Positions 23,171 through 64,000 of a DNA stretch of 64,000 nucleotides are shown piece by piece. The notes beneath the pieces are model-generated. The model was given only the letters and a program-made list of their open reading frames with translations, did not search any database and was not told the DNA's origin. Position numbers and translations under genes: made by a program. This DNA is from Symbiodinium natans (taxonomy: Eukaryota; Sar; Dinophyceae; Suessiales; Symbiodiniaceae): positions 78,501 through 142,500 of the forward strand of contig CAJNDS010000340.1 in the NCBI GenBank assembly GCA_905221605.1, read 5' to 3'. Each line of letters opens with the position of its first letter. The first letter of the stretch is position 1.

Positions 23171-23371
23171 GGTTTCCTTCGTAAACTCAATAATTAGGGA
23201 TTCTACTGGCACAGGGCATCCGATCCCAATGTTTAGATGGGGTTGCTTCCTGGGTGCTCTCCAAACAGCCTCAATTCACGGGGGGAACCTAGGGGGGGGG
23301 GGGTCAGACCCCTGCTCCAAGCAGACATGCTACGTAGTTGCAGGGATAATGGATACTGTTGTCAAGGCACC

Positions 23372-23492
23372 TACCCAGACCCCTGTAAGAATCCAAAAAC
23401 ATGATCCCCCAAATAGTACCCTCTAGTACTATTGGGTCATTCGTAGCAACCCTTAAGGGGATCTTTTTTTGGATCCTCCCAGGGGTCTGGGT
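23372..23492. mobile_element. family J palindromic element
   Basis: The ends are TACCCAGACCCCTG and CAGGGGTCTGGGTA, with the inner pair AATCCAAAAA and TTTTTGGATCC. Fragments lie at 41933-41972, immediately before an exon of copy A, and at 46556-46618. Confidence 0.78.
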
Positions 23493-23567
23493 ACCAGCCA
23501 CTTACGTTTTTTGAGCTTGTAGCCTCGTGCTCGTGGTTTGTAAGAGAGGAGGGCTCATGATGACAAC

Positions 23568-23756
23568 ATGCTGAAGTTTGCAGAGTGTTGCATGTTGCCG
23601 GCAAGAGACCGCAAGGACCTTCTTAGGATCTGCACTCCAGTGCAAGAAAGGAGCGAAAGGAGCCGTGATGCCTCGTGCCCGGGTGACCTTCTAAACCCCA
23701 GACCCTCAACGGCTCTGAATAAGGGGGCCGTCTGCAAGATTACTTGCAGCTCGTGA
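23568..23756 (+). CDS. candidate coding exon, unknown
   Basis: This 62-codon open frame is rich in Arg and Cys. It contains PARDRKDLLRICTPVQERSE and ends at TGA. It is free of telomeric repeat. The product is unknown. Confidence 0.38.
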   Translation: MLKFAECCMLPARDRKDLLRICTPVQERSERSRDASCPGDLLNPRPSTALNKGAVCKITCSS

Positions 23757-24374
23757 GGGCTTTAGGATTCAAAACATTTTGGCCTACCCAGAGAGTCCTT
23801 TTCCCCTGAACCACGGAATGTCCTGCAAGTAAAATTTCATTGTGGTCTTGTTCTCAACTGAGGTGCTTTTGCTCGGTTAATGGGTAATTATTGGTCTCTC
23901 TAGACAAGCCTCTCTGTATTGCATCGAGGTCTAGACAAGGCGCTGGCCATTGTTTTTCCACGCACATGCAGATTCCGTTGTTGACTGCTTAGCGTCGAGT
24001 CTTGGCATCGAGCTTCAAACCCTAAACCCTAAAGAGCCCAAGATGTGCAGAAAAAACGGGTCAAACCTCAGCCTCATAGCGTCCCATGACCCATGCATTG
24101 CCCTAAAACCCCATGAACTCTTAACCCACACAGGGTACATGAACATCTTGTTCGGCAAACAACGACAGAACAAAAAAAAAAAAAAAACAACTACGCCTAA
24201 AGCCCTTCTTGCAATCCAAGCCTGCGCAGGAAGCGATACAAGCTCACTCGTGTCATCCAGCGGCTCATTCTCTGCCTTTTGGGCACTACTGCCCTGCTTG
24301 CCTTTCTTAAAAGGTCCGCGAAGAGGGGTGGTAAAGGCACCCCTAAGTCCTAAGTCCTAAGTCCTAAACCCCAA

Positions 24375-24580
24375 GCCCAAAACCCTAAACCCTAAACCCT
24401 AAACCCTAAACCCTAAACCCTAAACCCTAAACCCTAAACCCTAAACCGAAACCCCAAACCCTAAACTAAACCTTAAACCCTAAACCCTAAACCCTAAACC
24501 CTAAACCCTAAACCCTAAACCCTAAACCGAAACCCCAAACCCTAAACTAAACCTTAAACCCTAAACCTTAAACCCTAAAC
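24375..24580. repeat. CCCTAAA array with internal duplication
   Basis: A block ending in CCGAAACCCCAAACCCTAAA occurs twice within the array, so the array itself contains a tandem duplication of roughly 80 bp. Confidence 0.88.
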
Positions 24581-24921
24581 TCTAAGAGGGGTGGTTAGGT
24601 TGGGGCGAGGCTATTGGCCATCATTGTCTTCGCCTCTGCAAAGCCACGAAAACAACACCCAAGAAGATCTATTCAGGGTACTTATATCCCCAATTTTAGC
24701 TGCACTTATGAGCTTCCCACGTCATCTAAGTAGGCTATAAGTAGGCTGTTTTTAGTTAATAAAATAACGTCTCAAGCCAACCCTGGTAAGAAAACGCACG
24801 TGTGGTTTTGTTCTTAAGTATGACATGGGACAGAGCACGGGTCGTTTCACGGCGCGTTGTTTTGTTTGTGGATACTGTAGCATATTCTGTCGTAGGATAA
24901 CTTGGGGAACAGTTAGAGTTT

Positions 24922-25040
24922 ACCCTAAACCCTAAACCCTAAACCCTAAACCCTAAACCCTAAACCCTAAACCCTAAACCCTAAACCCTAAACCCTAAAC
25001 CCTAAACCCTAAACCCTAAACCTAAACCCTAAACCCTAAC
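24922..25040. repeat. CCCTAAA array
   Basis: About 115 bp of C-strand heptamers. A candidate exon (about 25084-25160, with ICLFAMSELNASNAPPLG) and a G-strand array (25169-25290) follow. Confidence 0.95.
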
Positions 25041-25615
25041 AGCCAGGGCATGTCCGCACCCTAAACCGCCAGGCGCCTTGCAGATCTGCCTCTTTGCCAT
25101 GAGTGAGCTGAATGCGTCAAACGCCCCGCCCTTGGGGCGCAGGGCGAAGAGGCTTAGAGGGACTCGGGCTTAGGGTTTAGGGTTTAGGGTTTAGGGTTTA
25201 GGGTTTAGGGTTTAGGGTTTAGGGTTTAGGGTTTAGGGTTCAGGGTTTAGGGTTTTAGGGGTTTAGGGGTTTAGGGTTTAGGGGTTTAGGGTTATATAAG
25301 GGGTAAGGCTTTAAGGGTTTAGGGTTCAGAGGCTCGAGGTTAAGTGGCTTTGGGGCTTCGAGGCCTCAGGGCTTAAAGCAAGGTTTCGATGTTTCACCCG
25401 GGTTCAGGGTTTAGGGTTTAGGGTTTGGGGTTTAGGGTTTAGGGTTTAGGGTTTAGGGGTAGGGTTTGGGGTTTAGGGCTGAGGGTTGGGGCAAGCAGGC
25501 TGTGGGCTTGAGTACTGTAGCTTCCAGAGGATGGTCTTTTTTTCGTCTATAGAACATTCAGGGGAACATTGACATTATTTCCCTAAATCCTAAACCCTAA
25601 ACCTGATGTTTTTTA

Positions 25616-25712
25616 TGTTTGGGGAGTATGGAGTCATGTTCGAGGCTGAGGCTGGAAGTCTTGACCCAGGTTCCGGCGGGCAGTTTCACCCATACGCCCC
25701 TTACGTGCGTCA
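25616..25712 (+). CDS. candidate exon, unknown
   Basis: The open frame reads MFGEYGVMFEAEAGSLDPGS and continues GGQFHPYAPYVRH. It ends near a C-strand array. No family is recognised. Confidence 0.38.
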
Positions 25713-26504
25713 TAGGGTTCCCTAAACCCTAAACCCTAAACCCTAAACCCAAAACCTTAGGGTTAGGGTTCTAGTCCTTCTGGGAATCGGCCGCTTTCTT
25801 CCCAGCACATGCCTGCTTACCAGGTGAACGCCCCCCTCCTGAAACAATCAGAGCTCCCCCCCCCCCGCCCCGAGGTCGTGCCCCTTGACGCGGGGACTTG
25901 CCCCTATACCCTAAAATCTATAAACCCTAAACCTTGAACCGTGAACCCTCAACCCTGAACTGTCTTTGGAGCAGGTGCACTGAGGGACTCAGGTGTTTCT
26001 CAGCGCATACTTAGGGTTTAGGGCTTTAGGGTTGAGATTTTTGGGCTGATCAAGGCAGTCCAACTTGGACCCCTAAGGATGTGCCTCTGTGGCCCTTACA
26101 TTCCTTTACAGTTTCTTCGAAAGGGTCCCCAAACCCCAAACCCCAAACCCCAAACCCTAAACCCTAAACCCTAAACCCTAAACCCAAGGGTGCTTCCTCA
26201 GGGGGCCCAGGGCAAGATCTCGTGAGTTGAGGATGTCGAGGTTAGCGTGGACAGGTTCAGGTTCCTATATACAAAGTAGGGTTTAGGGTTTAGGGTTTAG
26301 GGTAGGGCTCCCAATCTACAGCCTTAAATGACAAACTCGCTGCCCCTCCCCCAAAAATCCCAAAAATTAGGGTTACGCCAAAGAGGAAAGGGTTCCGTTT
26401 TCCGCCATCAAAGCAATGCATGGCTCTGCATACGCCCGAATCCTTACGCCTTCGAGGTCTAGGTCATAGGGTAAAAACCCAAAACCCTAAACCCCAACTC
26501 CCGA

Positions 26505-26628
26505 AACATGGGATTTGCACACCCCGCACCGCCCAGGGAGCCCTCATCAACTACTGGTTGGCGATGCTGTTCGGGTGTGCTGGCGAGTCGCTCCTGAGCA
26601 CGTGGAGAGCTGAGCTCGGGCTCCAGGG
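26505..26628 (+). CDS. candidate exon, hydrophobic
   Basis: The frame contains TAQGALINYWLAMLFGCAGE and then SLLSTWRAELGLQ, possibly a membrane segment. A TTTAGGG array follows. The product is unknown. Confidence 0.38.
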
Positions 26629-27212
26629 TTTACGGGGGTTTGGGGTTTAGGGTTTAGGGTTGTAAACCCTTAGGGTTTAGGATTCAGGGGTCTCAGGGTT
26701 TCGGGGCTTAGGCGCTGCAGGGCTTAGGCGTTAAGGTTGTTAGGGCTCAGGGTTCGGGATTTTGGGGCTTAGGCGTTTGGGGCCTTAGGGTTTAGGCTGC
26801 AGGGTTCGGGGTTTTAGCACAACCCTAAACCCTAAACCCTAAACCCTAAACCCTAAACCCTAAACCCTAAACCCTAAACCCTAAACCTGCTTGTCGTGGT
26901 TTTAGGAACTAGGCCTTCGGGGTTTCAGGGCAATGTTAGGTGCTAGGACCGGACTTCGCTTCTGTGTACTTCGGCCACTGGACCAGTCCCCCCAGATTGA
27001 GCGGTTTAGGGTTTCGGGTTTAGGGTTTAGGGTTTAGGGCTCCCCCCCCCCCCCCCCCCTCGCCCCACTCCTCTTTCCTCAGCTGCGCCGGGTTTGAGGG
27101 TGTTGGGCGTCGGGCTTTAATCCCTAAACAGCGCAGCTTTCAAAACCCTAAACCCCTAAACCCTCAACCCCTACACCCCTCAACCCTAAACCCTTTGGAT
27201 CCTGGCAGGTTC

Positions 27213-27264
27213 GACATCCGGGGTCCCGTCCGACAGATTGTGTTCCTCCTGCTGTTCGTGATGA
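27213..27264 (+). CDS. candidate exon, membrane segment
   Basis: The acceptor is CTGGCAG and the donor is GTGAGT, the strongest consensus donor in the region. It reads FDIRGPVRQIVFLLLFVM, a likely start of a transmembrane helix. The family is not recognised. Confidence 0.45.
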
Positions 27265-28225
27265 TGTGAGTGCTGGCAATCCCGGTCTCTATGCATTAAC
27301 CTTGGGGCTTACTTGCCAGTGCTGCGGACGACTACGCCCAATGAATCCCTAAGCCGCCGTAGGCACATGTGCAAAGTGCCTAGGGCACCTCGAAGTACTC
27401 ACTCCCTCCTTAGACAGAAGAACCCCTAAACCGCCGAGACCCTAAACCCTAAACCCTCAACCCGATGAAACCCTTTTCGCCACGCGGTGAGTGTCGGTCC
27501 TCGCGCTTGAAGCCAGACGCATGCGCTCGCTGCACTAGCTAAGACTCTGCACGCTGCGGAGCAGAAAGGCGGGAAGTGCCCAGTGTTTATCTTCTTTTGT
27601 GGGTCCATGTACCTATATAGTACATACCCAAGGCCCGAAAGCTACTATATAGAAACCCCTGTAAGGCCCAAGTATCTACTATATATGCAAAAGGAAACTT
27701 TAGGTTCTACTAATTGCTTAAGAACCCTGTCAAAAAAATAAGAAGATTCTGCCTGACTAGGGTACTACAGGGATTACTTTCGTTTCTTCTTTTTGGGGTT
27801 CTTAAGCAACTAGTAGTCTCAGCTTTGGTGCTTGTAGGGTCCTCAAAGGGTTTAGAAGGTCTCTGTGGCCTACAAAGGGTTCATAGAGTGTAGGGTTTAG
27901 GGTTTAGGGTTTAGGGTTTAGGGTTTAGGGTTTAGGGTTTAGGGTTTAGGGTTAGGGGAGAGGGGTTTATAGGTCTCATAGGGCTTATAGGTTTCTGAGT
28001 AGGGCTTAGAGGCTTCAGGGCTTAGGCGTTTAGGTTTTAGGGGTTCAGGGCTACAGGTTTAGGGTTAGGGTGAGGGTTTAGTGTACTCTATCGAGCGATG
28101 CCCCACGTTTGCTTTCCAATTCATCAGCTTCCCAGCATAAACCCTGCCTAAACCCTAAACCCTAAACCTAAACCCTCAACCCTCAACCCTAAACCCATAA
28201 ACCCCCCCCCCCCCCTCCCCCCCTG

Positions 28226-28345
28226 GACCCGAAAATTGATCTGCCCCGCTGTGAACTTTGTGCCCGGACTGCTCCCGGGCGCGCTAGCGCATCTCGCTTC
28301 GGCTGGCTGAAGGCGTCTCTCGCTTTGTGGCTCAAGAAGTCAACG
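28226..28345 (+). CDS. candidate exon, unknown
   Basis: The frame contains DLPRCELCARTAPGRASASR and then FGWLKASLALWLKKS before TGA. A CxxC pair is present. The product is unknown. Confidence 0.38.
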
Positions 28346-28756
28346 GCATGAAGGGTTCAGGGTTTAGGGCTAGTAGATCCCAAGCCCGTCTCGGCCCAGC
28401 GCAGCTTTAGCCTCTGAGGCTGTCATACCACCCCTTCCCAGAGTCTAGAAGTATAAGCTTAGTGCTCCGAGCTATACTATCAAGGAAGGTGCAAAGTTTC
28501 TTGAGGGAGAGCGGGGTCTATATAGGGGTCTCAGCAAGTGCACCCGAAACCGTGAAGCCTAGACCCGAAAAAGGAAGTTTGGGCGAAGCCCTGAACCTGA
28601 AACCCGAAACCCGAAACCCAAAGCCCAAAGCCCCTAATTAAACCCTATAAACCCTATAAACCCTATGAACCCTATGAACCCTATAAACCCTATAAACCCT
28701 AGAAACCCTAGAAACCCTACAAACCCTACAAACCCTCGAAACCCTCGAAGCACTAG

Positions 28757-28855
28757 AAGCCCTAAACCCTAGAAGCCCTAAACCCTAAACCCTAAACCCT
28801 AAACCCTAAACCCTAAACCCTAAACCCTAAACCCTAAACCCTAAACCCTAAACCC
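28757..28855. repeat. CCCTAAA array preceded by CCCTATAAA/CCCTAGAAA variants
   Basis: Between 28640 and 28757 the unit drifts through CCCTATAAA, CCCTATGAA, CCCTAGAAA, CCCTACAAA and CCCTCGAA, several as adjacent pairs. It then becomes the perfect heptamer. Confidence 0.9.
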
Positions 28856-29061
28856 CAACCCCCTAGACCCCCCAAACCCGCACCTCAACCTCCAAGCAGC
28901 CATGCGCCGCCCAGCGCCGGCACCATGCCCGTGAGCTTTGACTTTGGAGAGGCGCCTTTCCTCAGGTTTAGAACGTTTAGGGTTTAGGGTTTAGGGTTTA
29001 GGGTTTAGGGTTTAGGGTGCATTTTGGGTTTAGGGTTTAGGGCTTCATGTTTAGGGTTTCG

Positions 29062-29158
29062 GGAATGCTGTGATATGGGAAGAAGCTGTGAAGGTTGGGA
29101 TGCAGACTAGCCTGGAACGGCGGAGCGCAGCCATGGCCCGATTGTGGAGGGCCGTTTA
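29062..29158 (+). CDS. candidate exon, helical
   Basis: The frame reads NAVIWEEAVKVGMQTSLERR and then SAAMARLWRAV, with a TAA at the start of the next TTTAGGG array. The composition is strongly helical. The product is unknown. Confidence 0.42.
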
Positions 29159-29582
29159 AGGTTTAGGGTTTAGGGTTTAGGGTTTAGGGTTTAGGGCATG
29201 GGGTTTAGGAATTAAGGTACCCGTTTGTATAAGACAAAGAAAAGTGGCCTCTATGACGTCCCTAAAAAGCCATAGAGCCCAGAGCCCGAAAAAGCACCAG
29301 CGATACTGAACACACAACCTGAGAACCCACAACTCTCACGCGCCACAGCCCCAACGACCCCCACAAAGGTCAGGGTTTAGGTTTTTTTTCCGGTTATAGG
29401 GTTAGAGGGGTATAGGGCTTAAAGGGTTTACTGTATATTATACGGTTTATAGGGTTTAGGGTTTAGGTTTCATAAGTTTCAGAACTGAACAAAAAGCAAA
29501 ACCCGAAACCCCAGACCCTAAACGAACTCCGCCACCATGGTCTCGTGAGCTGGAGTGTTTTAGTCCTCCGGGTCAAGCTCTG

Positions 29583-29767
29583 CCTTGGGGACCAAATGAA
29601 CCCTAAAACGCCGATGCTATTAGAATTCCTACTTGGGTTTAGGGTTTAGGGGTTTAGGGTTTAGGGTTTAGGGTTTAGGGTTTAGGGTTTAGGGTTTAGG
29701 GTTTAGGGTTTAGGGTTTAGGGTTTAGGGTATATGAACCATAAACCAGGGTTCGTTTGGTCCCCAAG
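29583..29767. mobile_element. family B element carrying a telomeric insertion
   Basis: The outer arms CCTTGGGGACCAAATGAACC and GGTTCGTTTGGTCCCCAAGG match the copy at 14791-14902. At 29638-29729 a TTTAGGG array splits the internal ACTTGGG and TATATGAACC sequence. Confidence 0.85.
29638..29729. repeat. TTTAGGG array inserted in family B element
   Basis: 92 bp, 13 heptamers with one extra G. The junction repeats GGG, so it shares microhomology with the target. Confidence 0.92.
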
Positions 29768-30123
29768 GTATAGAGCGTCCTCGCCCACACAGTTGCTCAG
29801 GTTGTGCCGTCGAGGTTGTAGGATGCGGGGCCTCTTGCAAGGGTTTGGGGTTTAGGGTTTAGGGTTTAGGGTTTAGGGTTTAGGGTTTAGGGTTTAGGGT
29901 TCCAATGGTGTGTGCCCTTTGCGTTCTCCCTATGGCCCCCCCCCCCCCCCCCCGCAATAAGTGAACCCTAAACCTTGGAGCCCTAAACCTTATAGCCCAA
30001 AGCCCTGAGCCTTAGAACCATAACCTTGGAACTCTGAAACCCTAAACCTTCGAACCGATAACCCCCAAGCCAATAGAACCTTGCACCCTCAAACCCTGAA
30101 CCCTGAACCCTGCCCCACGTGGT

Positions 30124-30223
30124 TGGTTTAGGGTTTAGGGTTTAGGGTTTAGGGTTTAGGGTTTAGGGTTTAGGGTTTAGGGTTTAGGGTTTAGGGTTTA
30201 GGGTTTAGGGTTTAGGGTTTAGG
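30124..30223. repeat. TTTAGGG array
   Basis: A perfect array of about 14 units. Confidence 0.95.
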
Positions 30224-30388
30224 AACCCTCCAATGCCAAAGAAGGCCCCCCCAAACATGGACGAAAACCCCACCAACCCCAAAACCCTCAACCAACTGAA
30301 GCCTCAAGCCTAAACCCTGGACCATAAAATCTTCAATCCCTAATCCCCATGAGGTTTAGGGTTAAGGGTTTGGGGGTTCAGGGCTTAG

Positions 30389-61729
<31,341 letters not shown>

Positions 61730-61985
61730 GTTGCCGTGTCGACAATTCTCCCGCCGGTGCCGGCGGGGCTTCGTGTGCAGCTGGAGGGGGGCGGAGCTGG
61801 ATGCTTGGGCGGCATGTTATTTGGTCCTGACAGTTTGGGGTTTAGGGTTTAGGGTGTAGGGTTTAGGGTTTAGGGTTTAGGGCCCTACGCCCCATCCCGA
61901 AACCCTAGTGTCAACTCCAAGTATCCTAAACCCTTAGAGCCCTTAAACCCTAACAACCCTCAATGCCCTAGAGCCCTAGACCCTC

Positions 61986-62085
61986 CCCTAAGGCTCCATG
62001 TACCTAAATGTGAAATGCTTGGGCCTGAAATGTACCTCCTATTCTGGCCCAAGTACACAATAGTGAGGTACATGGACCCTTAGGG
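61986..62085. mobile_element. family A element, slightly shortened
   Basis: The arms CCCTAAGGCTCCATGTACCT and AGGTACATGGACCCTTAGGG are present. The interior lacks about 9 bp. Confidence 0.88.
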
Positions 62086-63280
62086 TAGTTTTACGTTACC
62101 CAAAACCCTAAACCCTAAACCCCAAACCCCAAACCCCAAGCCCGTGCTTCAGGACTAAAGCACCACAGATCCCTCCTCCAAGCTCTCGGCCCCCAAAACA
62201 TAAAGCTTTGGGTTTCAGGGTTTTAGGGTTTTAGGATTTCAGGGATGTAGGGTGTTAGGGTTTGAGGGTCTTAGGGTTTTAGGGTTTAGAGTTTACAGGT
62301 TCGGGGTTCGTATGGATTTCGGGCTTAGGGTCGGGACGTTTTGGTGTTAGATTTGGGGTCTCAGGGGCTTTCTTTTTTCTTCGGCGATTATTATTATTAC
62401 TATTATTAGTATTATTATTATGATTATTATTATATATATATATATTATTTTCTATTCGTTTTTTTTGGGGGGGGGGGTCGGAGATTTGCCCTCAATGGTA
62501 ACCCGAAGCCCTAGAGTTCCTCGGCGTTTGAGAGTGAAGCGAGGACCCAGAGTAGGACCTTGTTTCACTCTTTTTAGGGTTTAGGGTTTAGGGTTTAGGG
62601 TTTAGGGTTTAGGGTTTGGGTTGCCTGAACAAAAAACCCTTGCAAAGCCAACAATGGGCACTTTTTTATTCCTAGGTGACATTGTTTCTAGGTTGCATTT
62701 GGGCCACCTTAAGCTCTATACGCCTTAAACTAAAACCCCCCCAAAAAAACCTAAACTCTAAAACCTGAAACCCTTTGCCACCCCTAGGTTCCTCCCAAGT
62801 CTCGCAAGGATATTGTTCCTAGGTTACCTTCGGGCCACCTTAAACCCTAAGCCCTAAACCCTACAAACCCTATAAGCCCGAAACCCTAAACCCTTTGCTA
62901 TCCCTTGGTTCCTACCCAAGTCTCGCAAGGATACTCCTGGACGCAGACGGCATCGGAAATCCACCTCCGCATGCCCATCCCGGAGTCACGCGCCACGGTT
63001 TAGGGGTTTAGGAGTTTAGGGGTTTAGGGTTTAGGGTTTGGGGTTCAGGGTTTAGGGGTTTAGGGTTTAGGGCTTAGGACTTCGGGTTTAGGGGTTTAGG
63101 GGTTGAGGGGTCTTGGAGTGCAGGGGTTTAGGGGTATAGGGTTGAAGGTTTAGGGTTGAGGGGTCTAGGGATTTAGGGCTCAGGGGATTTTAGGGCTTTA
63201 GGTTGAAGGTTGCAGGTCTCCAAAGGCTCTGAGACGTAAGCCCTCTCTTGGAATTTCACTCCGAAACCCAGACTTCCAGG
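62086..63280. other. repeat-rich stretch without supported exon
   Basis: ATT-rich DNA with a T/G run (62390-62477), TTTAGGG arrays (62575-62616), family F-like fragments (62650-62700, 62785-62850, 62900-62940) and degenerate TTTAGGG/TTTAGGGG (63000-63200). 62940-63000 has an open frame with SEIHLRMPIPESRAT, too short to support. Confidence 0.5.
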
Positions 63281-63282
63281 CG

Positions 63283-63412
63283 CTAGGGTTCAGGGTTCAG
63301 GGGTTCAGGGTTCAGGGGTTCAGGGTTCAGGGGTTCAGGGGTTCAGGGGGGTTCAGGGGTTCAGGGGTTCAGGGGTTCAGGGGTGCAGGGGTGCAGGGGT
63401 GCAGGGGTTCAG
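63283..63412. repeat. TTCAGGGG octamer array
   Basis: Tandem TTCAGGGG with TGCAGGGG at the right end, another locally amplified telomere-like variant. Confidence 0.9.
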
Positions 63413-63467
63413 GGAAGACCCTGCCGCGGCGTGGCATGTGGTTTTGGCTTCGGGTTTCTAGAACTTA

Positions 63468-63566
63468 GTAGTAGAGTAAGTATCCTTTCACCATTTGGGG
63501 CTCTCATATTCCTTTCATAATCCCAAAGGTTAACCTTTAGTTCCCCAAGAATACTGGACAACTATG
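63468..63566. mobile_element. family E element
   Basis: GTAGTAGAGTAAGTATCC to CTGGACAACTATG, flanked by CTTA (63464-63467 and 63567-63570). Confidence 0.8.
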
Positions 63567-63631
63567 CTTAGGTTGTAGGGTCGAGCGCTGAGAGCCCAGA
63601 TGCGCAAGCAAGTTGTCAAGGCGAGAGAATA

Positions 63632-63740
63632 CCCTAAGGGTCCATGTACCTAAATATTAAATACTTGGGCCTTAAAGTACCTCCTATTTCGGGACTTTAG
63701 GGCCCAAGTACACAATAATGAGGTACATGGACCCTTAGGG
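63632..63740. mobile_element. family A element, complete
   Basis: Perfect arms. ATA occurs on both sides (63629-63631 and 63741-63743). Confidence 0.93.
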
Positions 63741-64000
63741 ATAGGTTTGTTTGGTACTGAGGACCCTGGACTCGTATGTCGTATGATGCAGACCCTATCA
63801 CCTTTCCTAAACCTTGGACCCTGAACGCTTTCCCCTGCACCTCGACCCTAGACTTCTTATGTCTCGCTAGGTGCGCTGGCACCTGATTTTTTTCGCGGGC
63901 GCCTAATTCTCGAATTTAGGATTTAGGTTCTCTTTGTGATCCCTCATGTAGATATGGTATAAACTGGCAAAACCATACTCTTGGACTATTGGTTTGGGTT

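Overview
The window is nuclear DNA of a dinoflagellate, most likely of the Symbiodiniaceae/Suessiales type. Three things point there. Dozens of interstitial arrays of the plant/dinoflagellate-type telomeric heptamer TTTAGGG/CCCTAAA lie throughout. Genes are cut into tiny exons of 19-150 bp. Introns use GT, GC and GA donors, and many short palindromic, introner/MITE-like elements are dispersed among them. I see no bacterial operons, rRNA, tRNA, CRISPR array or spliced-leader gene. Genus and species are not claimed.

Layout, all readable coding on the + strand. (1) 1-29 kb: many short open segments between telomeric arrays. About two dozen look like exons (AG acceptor, open frame, plausible donor), but I recognise none, so they are low-confidence candidates. 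(2) 30.4-38.5 kb and 59.4-61.7 kb: exons of one CobW/COG0523 (ZNG-type) GTPase metallochaperone. They carry the Walker A loop, the GCVCC metal motif and NKVD. (3) 39.3-58.7 kb: a tandem pair of paralogous genes, apparently lying inside the roughly 20.9-kb intron of the CobW gene. Both encode a Cys-rich zinc-binding exon and end in two Z-alpha (Z-DNA/Z-RNA binding winged-helix) domains. Copy A (about 40.1-43.2 kb) is short and carries stop codons and a lost zinc ligand. Copy B (about 44.5-58.7 kb) is open and also contains Lys-, Ser- and acid-rich exons. (4) 49.2-51.05 kb: an island almost free of telomeric repeats, made of nested GATTGAA palindromes in a 351-bp tandem duplication, followed by inverted CCTATAGG-type satellite units. 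(5) 59.7-64 kb: the rest of the CobW gene, variant telomeric satellites and more palindromic elements.

Main messages. (a) Telomeric heptamer arrays can be shown to have inserted into older sequence. One sits in a palindromic element as exactly ten units flanked by a CTTA duplication, others are flanked by 21-bp and about 50-bp duplications, and some are present in one paralog and absent from the other. (b) Their strand is polarised around exons: CCCTAAA tends to lie upstream of the acceptor and TTTAGGG downstream of the donor, so that intron ends could pair. (c) Copy B has gained a 106-bp GA-AG intron inside the second Z-alpha domain that copy A lacks.

Limits: exon joins were made by eye with no transcript data. 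Unidentified exons may be chance open frames, since 20-30 open codons are common at this base composition.
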